Source of the DNA: SAR202 cluster bacterium
GTDB taxonomy: Bacteria > Chloroflexota > Dehalococcoidia > Lucifugimonadales > UBA2962
Direction of reading: 5' to 3'
DNA length: 64,000 bases
Assembly (NCBI GenBank): GCA_022447925.1
Contig: JAKUTS010000003.1
Span: 88,118-152,117 of the forward strand
Made by a program: the position numbers and the translations under genes. The notes beneath the pieces are model-generated. The model searched no databases and was not told the DNA's origin. It saw nothing but the letters and a program-made list of their open reading frames with translations. Each line of letters starts with the position of its first letter. The stretch's first letter is position 1. Below are positions 54,344-63,386 of the stretch, in pieces.

Positions 54344-54446
54344 TGACCTTTTGTAATTTAGTTGTCTAAATTCTTGAGTTGTTAAATTAAAAAACTTGAT
54401 AAACTTGTTGAGGCTAATTACCTCAAACTAATCGATTTTAAAATGT

Positions 54447-54523
54447 AGGAGCGTAGCTCAGTCCGGTAGAGCAATGGTCTCCAAAACCATCGGTCGCGGG
54501 TTCGAATCCTGCCGCTCCTGCCA
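54447..54523 (+). tRNA. tRNA-Trp (anticodon CCA)
   Basis: Acceptor AGGAGCG pairs with CGCTCCT. The anticodon stem ATGGT/ACCAT encloses CTCCAAA with anticodon CCA at 54481-54483. The discriminator is G (54520) and CCA is encoded at 54521-54523. It is the expected ligand of the T-box at 36 kb. Confidence 0.96.
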
Positions 54524-54562
54524 AAATCATTCTAACTATATATGAAGTTCAGGTAGACATTA

Positions 54563-55342
54563 ATGATTATGCAATTAAAAGATAAGGTTGCAATTGTAAC
54601 TGGTGCTGGCCAAGGTATCGGTAAGGCGATAGCACTTGATTTGGCATCGAATGGAGCGATTGTACTTGTAACAGATATAGATTATAAGTTAGCAAAACAG
54701 ACTAGTGCATTAATAGGAAACAATAGTGAATGCATGCAGGTTGATATAGCCAACCTGGATCAAGTGCAAAAAATGATAGACATTTGTTTACAAAATTTCG
54801 GTAAATTGGATATCTTAGTCAATAATGCTGGAGTAACGCGATTTGTGGACATTATGGGTGTGACTGTAGAAGACTGGGATTTAATGCATTCAGTAAATGC
54901 CAGAGGTACATTTTTCGCGATGCAATTTGCTGCGAAGCAAATGATAGATTCCAAATTGAGTGGCAACATAATTAATATTGCCTCTATAGCTGGTAAGGGA
55001 TGGCATGGTAGTTCTAATGCAGCATACGCTGCCAGTAAAGGCGCAATAATCGCTATGACGACTCTTGCAGCACAGCAGTTAGGCGGATATGGCATACGTG
55101 TAAATGCGGTTTGTCCCGGCACAACTCAAACTGGTTTATTAGACAGAATTGTTGACTCTATTGCTGAATCACAAGGTGTTAAGTCGACAGAAGTCCGTAA
55201 ATCTCCCTCAAGAATTAGCCCTACTGGGAGAGATTCAACACCAGAAGACATAGCGTCGATGGTTACTTTTTTGGTTGGACCTGGGGCATCAAATATTACT
55301 GGTCAGGCCATAAATGTTGATGGCGGCTTAATTAGTCATTGA
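54563..55342 (+). CDS. short-chain dehydrogenase/reductase
   Basis: The 259-residue classical SDR has TGAGQGIGKAIALDLA, LVNNAGVTRFV, the catalytic Ser in NIASIAGKGW, YAASKGAI and the terminal NVDGG. It is an NAD(P)-dependent oxidoreductase of unknown substrate. ATG 54563 or ATG 54569 could be used. Unlike the SDR at 10881, its glycine loop is canonical. Confidence 0.9.
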   Translation: MIMQLKDKVAIVTGAGQGIGKAIALDLASNGAIVLVTDIDYKLAKQTSALIGNNSECMQVDIANLDQVQKMIDICLQNFGKLDILVNNAGVTRFVDIMGVTVEDWDLMHSVNARGTFFAMQFAAKQMIDSKLSGNIINIASIAGKGWHGSSNAAYAASKGAIIAMTTLAAQQLGGYGIRVNAVCPGTTQTGLLDRIVDSIAESQGVKSTEVRKSPSRISPTGRDSTPEDIASMVTFLVGPGASNITGQAINVDGGLISH

Positions 55343-55358
55343 CTCTATGTAACGATTA

Positions 55359-56765
55359 TTAAATTTTGGGTCCCGGGAAAGTTTCCAAGTTTTTTTCTAA
55401 CTCAAGAGCGACGGCAATCACTTTCTCTTCACACCAAGGTTTAGAGATTATTTGGATCCCAACTGGTAAACCTTCTTTTGAGGTGCCGCCTCTCATTACC
55501 AAAGCTGGCCACCCCGCTAGATTATAAGCATGGCTATAGCTACCATTTTCTGGAAATCCGTCATAACCATGTCCGTGTAACGCAGCTGGGACAGGTGCCG
55601 CAGGTCCGACCATGACGTCTGTATTGGTGCTTACCATGAATTGAAGTAACTTACTTCGGTATTCCTCGAGTTCAACTAGCATGTCTAAGAAATCGGGTAA
55701 GTATGCAGGGCTAGTAGACATCATATTGATTCTCGACAAAAGGTTTGGATCCATCGCATTTGAGCCGGCATTTTTTAAGATAGCTCTCGCTGTCTCTCCA
55801 GCATCTGCTCCCATTATCTGAGAATGTAGTGAAGCAGACATCTTAAGCGCTTCCGGGGTTCTTTGCTCTATGGAGTTAACTTTTGTTTCTAGTATTTTAG
55901 CTGCGCCTTTAACTGCATTTTGAATTTCATCAATCGGTGTGGCAAGTCCATTGTCCGTATGGAAAGTTATATTTAGATCTGACAATTTAACTTCAGATGG
56001 ATCCTTTAATGGAATGGGCATTACTGTAGGGTCTACTCCGTCGGGTCCGCTTAGCATTGGCAAAGTTAACGCAATGTCTTCAACGGAACGAGCCATGGGC
56101 CCTATCTGTGTTACTAGACTAAATATCCCAGAAAATGCTGGCCAGTGCCCAGTTCGGGCTGTTCTGCCAGTGGTTGGTTTCATTCCGACGATACCGCAAC
56201 AATGGGCTGGCCACCTGATACTTCCTCCTGCATCACTGCCAATACCAAATGGTGAGCCTCCAGCTGCGATTATGGATGCCTCACCTCCGCTACTACCCCC
56301 AGGGGTCCTTTCAATATCAAAAGGATTGTTGGCTTTTCCGTACACCAGGTTAGAACTCTCGAACCCCATGCTAATTTCAGGTAAGTTTGTCTTGCCTAAT
56401 ATAATTGCACCAGCTTGTTTCAACCTTTTGACCGCTATGGCGTCTTTATCTGGGACATAATCTTTTCTTCCCAGAGTGCCTCCCGTGGACACCACTCCAG
56501 CAACTTCAAATGCATCTTTAATGGTAATTGGCACACCGTGCAACGGTGGTAATGACTTGGACTTTTTCGTTAATGTATCCGCTTCACGAGCCGATTTTAA
56601 TGCTGATTTCTCAGTCAGCACCACGACAGCATTTAGTCTAGGATTAACTTTTTTAATCCGGGATACATGAGCTTCGACTACTTCTTCTGATGAAGCAACA
56701 TTATTTCTTATTAACTCAGCAAGTTTGGACGCGCTATATGTGGTTAGATCATGCGTATCGTTCAT
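55359..56765 (-). CDS. amidase signature family hydrolase
   Basis: The 468-residue enzyme has the Ser-cisSer-Lys triad: Lys in VPITIKDAFEV, Ser residues in GGSSGGEAS and GIGSDAGGSIRWPA, then GMKPTTGRTARTGHWP. It is related to GatA and broad amidases, but gatB and gatC are not adjacent, so a free-standing amidase is more likely. It releases ammonia from amides. The 5' end overlaps the 3' end of the amidohydrolase gene by 17 bp, implying one operon. Confidence 0.9.
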   Translation of the reverse strand: MNDTHDLTTYSASKLAELIRNNVASSEEVVEAHVSRIKKVNPRLNAVVVLTEKSALKSAREADTLTKKSKSLPPLHGVPITIKDAFEVAGVVSTGGTLGRKDYVPDKDAIAVKRLKQAGAIILGKTNLPEISMGFESSNLVYGKANNPFDIERTPGGSSGGEASIIAAGGSPFGIGSDAGGSIRWPAHCCGIVGMKPTTGRTARTGHWPAFSGIFSLVTQIGPMARSVEDIALTLPMLSGPDGVDPTVMPIPLKDPSEVKLSDLNITFHTDNGLATPIDEIQNAVKGAAKILETKVNSIEQRTPEALKMSASLHSQIMGADAGETARAILKNAGSNAMDPNLLSRINMMSTSPAYLPDFLDMLVELEEYRSKLLQFMVSTNTDVMVGPAAPVPAALHGHGYDGFPENGSYSHAYNLAGWPALVMRGGTSKEGLPVGIQIISKPWCEEKVIAVALELEKNLETFPGPKI

Positions 56766-58362
56766 ATTCTAGGTTGCCATCGACGTATGTTTGTTGAACA
56801 GTTATATTCATTATCGAATCTGGGCTGACGGTTGTGGGGTTATGGCTAAGTACTACCATGTCTGCCCTTTTACCAACTTCGATAGATCCAACCTCATGGT
56901 CCCTATTAATCGCATATGCCGATCCATTGGTATATTGTCGTAACGTTTCTTCAGCTGAGATTGCCTGTTCTGGAGCAATAATGCTACCGGAAGCAGTTTT
57001 TCTGGTAGCTAAGACTGATATCCCAATCATTGGATTGAGAGGGGCGCATGGGAAATCTGAACCAGCGGCAATCGTGGCTCCTGAGTCTACCATTACTCGG
57101 TATGGATCTGCTGGTAGATCTATGCCAAATTCATCAACAACACCTTGGAACATGTCTCCTATACTGTAAAGGAACGGAGGCTGTCCTGAGATTACTATGG
57201 GCATACTTGCAGCACGCTTTATCTGATCTTCCCTAGGGAAAGACAAGTGTTCGACTCTTAATCGCAGCTTATCTGCTCCTGGTACTTCATTAATTGCTCT
57301 TTCAAATGAGTTCAATGTTTGGTCAATTGCTCTATCTCCAATGCTGTGGATTGCAACTTGGATACCTTTGCTTGTTGCAGAGAGTACTAAGTTATCAACT
57401 TCTTCTTGTGTGTAATACATTTCCCCAGCAGGAGTTAGGTGTCCTGCAGCATCGCAGTGGTTCATTCCATACAAAGGATAAACTGGATCCATGAAGAGCT
57501 TCATTGCACCTCCTCGTAATCTGTCTGAAACATTGTCTTGGTCAAAAACACCCTTGGATGCTTGTTCAGGGATTTGAAAAAACCCATCTCCACCTCTAAG
57601 CTGCTGCACAGCAATAGGAAGTTTACCTTTAGAGTCAGCTATTCTGTAAACGTCAGCACTATCATTCATTGTTAGTGCATCGCCAATACTGGTTATTCCG
57701 TAGGCCAGGTGGCGCATAGCATTTTGATGGACTAAATCAGCGATTCCGTCGTCGCCATACTCTTCCATATGCGCTTTCATAGACAGCTTGTGTACCGGAT
57801 CCATGGCTCTTTCCCATAAAAACCCATTAAGCTTTCCATCATCACCTTTCTGTATCCAGCCTTTATGAGGATCTGGTGTTTCAGAATCTATCCCTGCTAG
57901 TTTGAGCGCGGCTGAGTTTGCATAGCAAGCATGATAAGAGAAATCCATAATGATTACGGGGTTATCGGGAGATACCTCATCTAGCTCACCCATAGTGATA
58001 ATGGGTTCACCTGAAACCATAGCGTTATACCCAAGACCCCAAATCCATTGACCTTTAGGTCTACTAGATGCAGTTACCGCAACGGCATCTAGTACAGATT
58101 GTTTGCCTAGTGGCGGCATTCGACAGTCAATGGAAACCGGCTCAAATGTGGTCATTGAAAAATGGTTATGTGGATCTATAAAACCTGGTGTGATTGTGCG
58201 ACCATTTAGTTTAATTACTTTCGTGGATTCAGTAATAAGGTTTCTAATTTCTGAGTTTGACCCGACCGCGGCAAATTTACCATTTTTAACAGCTAAAGCC
58301 TGCGCTCTTGCGCTTTTGTCATCCATTGTTAAGATTTGACCTTCTAGCATTACTAGATCCAT
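56749..58362 (-). CDS. amidohydrolase family 3 protein (YtcJ-like)
   Basis: The 537-residue metal-dependent hydrolase has GRTITPGFIDPHNHF (HxH), a long insert, IQVAIHSIGDRAIDQTL, LRLRVEHLSF and GSDFPCAPLNP. YtcJ-type enzymes act on amides, formamides or imines. It is predicted to be cytoplasmic; no signal peptide is seen. It is the upstream gene of the pair with the amidase. Confidence 0.9.
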   Translation of the reverse strand: MDLVMLEGQILTMDDKSARAQALAVKNGKFAAVGSNSEIRNLITESTKVIKLNGRTITPGFIDPHNHFSMTTFEPVSIDCRMPPLGKQSVLDAVAVTASSRPKGQWIWGLGYNAMVSGEPIITMGELDEVSPDNPVIIMDFSYHACYANSAALKLAGIDSETPDPHKGWIQKGDDGKLNGFLWERAMDPVHKLSMKAHMEEYGDDGIADLVHQNAMRHLAYGITSIGDALTMNDSADVYRIADSKGKLPIAVQQLRGGDGFFQIPEQASKGVFDQDNVSDRLRGGAMKLFMDPVYPLYGMNHCDAAGHLTPAGEMYYTQEEVDNLVLSATSKGIQVAIHSIGDRAIDQTLNSFERAINEVPGADKLRLRVEHLSFPREDQIKRAASMPIVISGQPPFLYSIGDMFQGVVDEFGIDLPADPYRVMVDSGATIAAGSDFPCAPLNPMIGISVLATRKTASGSIIAPEQAISAEETLRQYTNGSAYAINRDHEVGSIEVGKRADMVVLSHNPTTVSPDSIMNITVQQTYVDGNLEYERYA

Positions 58363-58623
58363 ATTAATTCTCCTGTGCTAAACCTAATTTAATAAAACTC
58401 ATTATTCGCAGACCATATTTAAAGCTAACTGATAGGAACGGAGTTTATTTCTGAAGGGCTTATGAGTCAAGGAGATCATGGTTTTAGGGAAGGTGTGACT
58501 ACCCTAACTTTTACTTCTACCCACTGTTTATATAAAATACATCATCTGTAAGCACTTAATGCTAGGTGATGCAAAGCTGTCACATTACTTAACCCTTCAT
58601 GATTTGAAGTTTTTTATTGTGAT

Positions 58624-58710
58624 GCCGAGGTGGCGGAATTGGTAGACGCGCAGCGTTGAGGGCGCTGTGGCCGCAAGGCTGTGGGAGTTCGAGTCTCCCC
58701 CTCGGCACCA
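58624..58710 (+). tRNA. tRNA-Leu (anticodon GAG)
   Basis: Acceptor GCCGAGG pairs with CCTCGGC. The loop TTGAGGG carries GAG (58658-58660), there is a long variable arm, the discriminator is A and CCA is encoded. Confidence 0.95.
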
Positions 58711-58757
58711 GCAGTTAGTAAGATATTCTGTGATAATAGGGACGGTATTAGTATTTA

Positions 58758-58834
58758 GGCGACGTAGCCAAGCGGTCTAAGGCGGGGGTCTGCAAAACCT
58801 CTATTCGGCGGTTCGAATCCGCCCGTCGCCTCCA
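58758..58834 (+). tRNA. tRNA-Cys (anticodon GCA)
   Basis: Acceptor GGCGACG pairs with CGTCGCC. The anticodon loop CTGCAAA carries GCA (58792-58794), with a stem containing one G-T pair. Discriminator T, CCA encoded at 58832-58834. Confidence 0.95.
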
Positions 58835-58945
58835 AAATCTTTTACGACGTCCTGGATTTGTAAAATGGGTTCTTGCATTTTCATACCGAGTCAATCCTCT
58901 TAAGGAAATTAGCTCGGGCATAGATAGGAATTAGAGTGTCTCTAA

Positions 58946-59662
58946 TCACTGTGTTCCGCCCAAGAAATATTTACCTATATCATCATCATTCAGCATGTTT
59001 CCAGCATCCGAAGTATGAACCACTTTTCCGTTTGAAAAAATGTATCCTCGATCTGACATTGCTAAAGATGCACGGGCATTTTGTTCCACTATTAGTACCG
59101 TGATCCCCATTTTTCGTAAGTCAGATATTTTTTCAAGAATCATTTCTCTAAATTTTGGTGATAATGCAGCAGTCGGTTCATCAAACATGATAAAAGATGG
59201 GTTAGAAATTAGGACACGCGATATTGCAAGCATTTGCCTTTCACCACCTGATAAAGATTCGGCCAAATGGTAAGGTTTTTGCTTAATGTTAAGGAATATA
59301 TCGTAAACCTGGCCAATCCTTTCATCTATCTCAATCCTGCTTAAATTTAGGCCTCCCATTTGTAGGTTTTCTTCTACAGTGAGTGAAGGAAAAACGTTAT
59401 CTATTTGAGGCACGTAACCGATACCTTTTTTAACAAGAGAGTCTGCTCTGATTCCTGTGATATCCTCATTTTTATAAATGATGTCCCCTTGATACAGATT
59501 GGCAATTCCAAAAATAACCTTTATAAAAGTTGATTTCCCACACCCATTAGGGCCAATTATAGTTACGAATTCGCTTTTATATACTGTAAGATCGATTCCA
59601 TTAAGAATTTGAACCGATCCATATCCACCAGATATATTTTTGACTTCTAATATCTTTTCCAT
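58946..59662 (-). CDS. livF: branched-chain amino acid ABC transporter ATP-binding protein LivF
   Basis: The 238-residue ATPase has Walker A GPNGCGKST, the Q-loop region, signature LSGGERQM and Walker B FIMFDEPTAALSP. The LivF-type N-terminus is VKNISGGYGSVQILNG. It energises uptake through the fused permease, with the binding protein outside. It lies 5 bp after livG in a livK-livHM-livG-livF order. Confidence 0.93.
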   Translation of the reverse strand: MEKILEVKNISGGYGSVQILNGIDLTVYKSEFVTIIGPNGCGKSTFIKVIFGIANLYQGDIIYKNEDITGIRADSLVKKGIGYVPQIDNVFPSLTVEENLQMGGLNLSRIEIDERIGQVYDIFLNIKQKPYHLAESLSGGERQMLAISRVLISNPSFIMFDEPTAALSPKFREMILEKISDLRKMGITVLIVEQNARASLAMSDRGYIFSNGKVVHTSDAGNMLNDDDIGKYFLGGTQ

Positions 59663-59667
59663 ACGAT

Positions 59668-60447
59668 TTACTCCATTGAAGAACCTAAATACGCATCAAT
59701 AACATTTTTGTTACTTCGAACTTCATCTGACGCTCCTTCCATTAATATTTTCCCCGAATCCATTACAATTATTCTATCCACGCCTAATCTAAGAATAAAA
59801 TCCATATTATGTTCTATTACTAGAATCGATATACCAGTTTCATTAACGAGAGTTCGTAGATTTTGAAATATTTTCTCCGCCAGAACACTTGCCACTCCTG
59901 CGACCGGTTCATCTAGAAGAAGAATTTTTGGAGATCCCATCAAAGCTCTTGCTATATCCACTAATTTACTTTGTCCGCCAGAAAGTTTACCTGCTAAATT
60001 ATCGGCAACGTGAGCAATCTCCAACGATTCGAGTACTTGGTAGGCTCTTTCAATCCTTTCTGCTTCTTCTTTTCTTGAATTTGGCCTTAGTAGACTCAAG
60101 ATTGGATTACTGGATAATTGATTGTTAGGAGGTACAAGAATATTTTCAATAACAGTCATTTCTTTCCATAATCTAGTATGCTGAAACGTTCTTGTGATAC
60201 CAAGGTTATTAATTTGATCTGGCCTAAGATCGTTCGTGCTTTTACCCATAATTTCTATTTCACCTGATGTAGGGTCCAACAACCCGGATATACAATTAAA
60301 GGTGGTGGATTTCCCACATCCGTTAGGGCCGATTAAACCTACTAGTTCTCCCTCATTAATAGTAAATGAAATGTTATCAACAGCTCGGAGACCTCCAAAG
60401 TCATGAGTTAATTCTGATACATGAATTGCGGTACTACTCATTTTCAC
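59668..60447 (-). CDS. livG: branched-chain amino acid ABC transporter ATP-binding protein LivG
   Basis: The 259-residue ATPase has LTHDFGGLRAVDNISF, Walker A GPNGCGKST, GITRTFQHTRLWKEMTV, signature LSGGQSKLV and the LivG-type C-terminal extension (VIDAYLGSS). The start GTG 60447 overlaps the permease stop by 14 bp; an ATG two codons later is also possible. Confidence 0.93.
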   Translation of the reverse strand: MKMSSTAIHVSELTHDFGGLRAVDNISFTINEGELVGLIGPNGCGKSTTFNCISGLLDPTSGEIEIMGKSTNDLRPDQINNLGITRTFQHTRLWKEMTVIENILVPPNNQLSSNPILSLLRPNSRKEEAERIERAYQVLESLEIAHVADNLAGKLSGGQSKLVDIARALMGSPKILLLDEPVAGVASVLAEKIFQNLRTLVNETGISILVIEHNMDFILRLGVDRIIVMDSGKILMEGASDEVRSNKNVIDAYLGSSME

Positions 60448-63307
60448 CTACTTTCCCTTTTCGTTTTGGTTTAAAGAGTATTTCAGGAAGTAATCCTTTA
60501 GGCGCAACTCTTAGAGCTACTATTATTACCAAGCCAATCAATGCTAACTTTAGATATGATAGCTCTAATATAACGGTTCCTTTAGGGAATGCTTCAATTA
60601 TTGATCTTTCGGACCATATCAAACCACCCAGATCATATATTATCCAACCAAAAATCTTGTCTATGTAGGTAGTTAAAGAATGGAAAATCAAATCTGAGCT
60701 ACTGCGAGAAACTACCAAAACGTTAAAAATGAACTCCACAAGTACTATTATGAATGCTCCAATAAACATCCCTTTGTTATTGCCTTTTCCTCCAACGATA
60801 AACACCGCCCATATTAGAAAAGTTGTACGTATGGGGCTCATAAAGTCGGGCCACACTGCTGTATTTAACCAAGCCCATAAAGCACCCCCTAATGCCGCAA
60901 TAGCTGCACCAAGGGCTAGACTGGCAGCTTTATGCGAAAGTATGTTGTGCCCATGGTGCTGGCTTACTTCTTCGTCTTCTCTAATGGATTTTAGGATTCT
61001 ACCCCAAGGCGAACTCAGTAATAAAGATATAATCCACCAGGTTAAAAAGCATAGGCTTATCGATAAAGTTGCAAGAAGTAAAACATAAGGGGCCTGACCA
61101 GGCAAACCGATGAAGCTTCCTACAGAGTCAGAAAAACCCGAATTCCACCAATCTTTGAATGGTAATTCGTAATTAGAAATGCCCATCGCAGACGTTACGG
61201 TTCCTGCTCTAAGCAAAGGTTCGGCTTGCAAGGAAATCCTCAATATCTCACCTAAAGAGATCGTTACGATAGCGAAGTAATCTGTTCTGAGGCGTGCAGT
61301 TGGATATGCGATTAACCAACCAATTATCGCAGCTAATACAACTGCAAATATCGTAGCTTCGAGTGCACCCCATCCGTACCCATTGGTTTCTATTGGTGCT
61401 GACAAGATCCCCACTAAAACTGCACCTATCCCAGCGAAAAAAATCACCCCAAAATTTGTCATTCCTGTAAATCCAGAATGAATATTTAAGGAGAAACTGA
61501 GAAGGCTAAAAATACCTAGTAAAGCGACAATTCTTGCTATTTGCATCACTTTTGTATAGTAGGAGACACTGGGAAGAAGGATAGAGATAAGAATTAAGCC
61601 AAATAGTAGTACACCAAAAAATATCCATGATCCACGATTGGTTTCTTTGTCTATTTTTAATAGCTGTGGTGTGGACCACTTAGCCATATTTAATACAATT
61701 TGCAAGTAACTGCCAATTCGATTTGATACCTCAAAGTAAAGTTTCGATATATAAGATTTGACTTGAATAATATAAATAAGAAACAGCCGGTGTGATTTTA
61801 TTATCATCAATCTTTGTACGACTAAATTTATAGCTTGAGTTAAAAATCTTGAGAAGACCTCGAACAAATCGGCTACAAAGAATAAAGATTTACGCTTTTG
61901 TTTCTCTAAGTTCTTAAATCTACTTACATTCCATTTATGGAGGGCATTACCCAACCCGCTAGGCATCAATAAAAGCACTCCAATTAAAAATATAAAAGGC
62001 ATTACTTCCGCAAACCCTCCTGCCGTAGGTCTATCAAGAGCATTACCCGCACCAATGAGTAAGGGCTCTGATATAGCTCTAACAATCCCAATAATGAAAG
62101 CTGCGAGGATTACACCAGGTATCGAAGTTATTGAACCCAGTACTATTACAGCAAATGCAGGTAACAATAAGGATAGGCCTAGTTCAGGATTTACAGGCAG
62201 GATCGCGGCTAATAAAGCACCACCCAGCCCAGATATACCTGCCGATAAAAAGGAACTTGTAGAGTGTATATTTTCAACATTTATCCCGCTAGTAGAAGCC
62301 AAATCAGGGTTGTCTGAAACAGCTCTCATTTTCTTTCCAAGAATTGTTTTGTGCATAATAAACATTAATAAAGAAATCGCTATGAGAATTCCGACAACCA
62401 AGGCGATTTTTGAATAAGAGAAACCATAAGGGCCAACGTTACTAACAATATTAATAAAAGGTTCTTCCACTCTGCTACCTACAACCACATCAACCCTTTG
62501 TGTAGGCACTTCAACATTTGAGGATAATAAGCGCCAATCTTTATCCGGAATAAATCGAAAAGTTTTCGCTGAGAATCTCATGTACAAAATTGCTCTAATC
62601 AACATGGCAACTCCCAGGGATGTGATCATCAGCACCTGGGCAGAAGCAAATCTTTTTCGTAGTGGTTTGTAAACTGATTTATCAATGATCACCCCAACAA
62701 ATCCACAAATAACAAATGCTGAAATCGCTGATGCGACCAATAATCTATAATTTAGAATTCCATCGCTGGAAGCGTCAGATATAGGGAAAAACATATCTGA
62801 CCACATCATGATTAAGGCGACGTAAGAGCCGAGTAACATGATTTCTGCCTGAGCGAAATTGCCATATTTTTGTACTTTATATGTGAGTGCTAATCCCACT
62901 GCAACGGTCATGTATGCTGCCGACCAGTACAGGGCGCTAAGAGAAATCGATGACAAATTATAATAAAAAATTGTGGTGATCTCTTTGCCTTTAAGCAAAG
63001 TGTCTAGAGTGAATAAAGCTAGTAAGAAGAGAAAAACAGGGGTTGAAACCAATGCCAAAGCTTTAAATTTCCCGGTTGAACTTTTGACAGCCTTATTTAC
63101 GATTACTATCCCAAATGCCATCATTTCTAATGACTGAAGGATCCAAAGAATATCACCTTTTAGGATACCACTCCATGAGAGGAAACCTGACCCAAATCTT
63201 AACCCTATATAACTATCAATAAACAGAAATAAAGAGAGGATTAACCAACTATGAGCAATATGAATTTTCCTGAAATTATTTGACAAAAATGCCATACTAA
63301 AATCCAA
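60434..63307 (-). CDS. fused LivH-LivM branched-chain amino acid ABC permease (957 aa)
   Basis: One frame carries two complete permease halves. The LivH-like half (about 120-440) has QKYGNFAQAEIMLLGSYVAL and GISGLGGALLAAILPVNPE. The LivM-like half (about 560-930) has NIHSGFTGMTNFGVIFFAGI, TDYFAIVTISLGEILRI and LGAAIAALGGALWAW. A basic, lightly structured linker joins them (around 445-560), preceded in the protein by about 100 extra N-terminal residues with added helices. In most bacteria these are separate genes. TTG 63307, or an ATG four codons later, is the start. It forms the membrane channel with LivG and LivF. Confidence 0.9.
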   Translation of the reverse strand: MDFSMAFLSNNFRKIHIAHSWLILSLFLFIDSYIGLRFGSGFLSWSGILKGDILWILQSLEMMAFGIVIVNKAVKSSTGKFKALALVSTPVFLFLLALFTLDTLLKGKEITTIFYYNLSSISLSALYWSAAYMTVAVGLALTYKVQKYGNFAQAEIMLLGSYVALIMMWSDMFFPISDASSDGILNYRLLVASAISAFVICGFVGVIIDKSVYKPLRKRFASAQVLMITSLGVAMLIRAILYMRFSAKTFRFIPDKDWRLLSSNVEVPTQRVDVVVGSRVEEPFINIVSNVGPYGFSYSKIALVVGILIAISLLMFIMHKTILGKKMRAVSDNPDLASTSGINVENIHSTSSFLSAGISGLGGALLAAILPVNPELGLSLLLPAFAVIVLGSITSIPGVILAAFIIGIVRAISEPLLIGAGNALDRPTAGGFAEVMPFIFLIGVLLLMPSGLGNALHKWNVSRFKNLEKQKRKSLFFVADLFEVFSRFLTQAINLVVQRLMIIKSHRLFLIYIIQVKSYISKLYFEVSNRIGSYLQIVLNMAKWSTPQLLKIDKETNRGSWIFFGVLLFGLILISILLPSVSYYTKVMQIARIVALLGIFSLLSFSLNIHSGFTGMTNFGVIFFAGIGAVLVGILSAPIETNGYGWGALEATIFAVVLAAIIGWLIAYPTARLRTDYFAIVTISLGEILRISLQAEPLLRAGTVTSAMGISNYELPFKDWWNSGFSDSVGSFIGLPGQAPYVLLLATLSISLCFLTWWIISLLLSSPWGRILKSIREDEEVSQHHGHNILSHKAASLALGAAIAALGGALWAWLNTAVWPDFMSPIRTTFLIWAVFIVGGKGNNKGMFIGAFIIVLVEFIFNVLVVSRSSSDLIFHSLTTYIDKIFGWIIYDLGGLIWSERSIIEAFPKGTVILELSYLKLALIGLVIIVALRVAPKGLLPEILFKPKRKGKVGENE

Positions 63308-63324
63308 GATACTAACTGTAAAAA

Positions 63325-63369
63325 TTAAGAACCAGGACCCGCCTAAACTAGGCGGGCCATGATTCTTAA
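63325..63369 (-). terminator. hairpin between substrate-binding and permease genes
   Basis: CCCGCCTA and TAGGCGGG form an 8-bp GC-rich stem, extended outward by TTAAGAA and TTCTTAA arms. Read on the minus strand it is followed by a T-rich run (AATTTTT). It lies between the binding-protein gene and the permease. It may lower transcription of the permease genes relative to the binding protein. Confidence 0.75.
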
Positions 63370-63386
63370 CTCAAACTTCTAATTAT

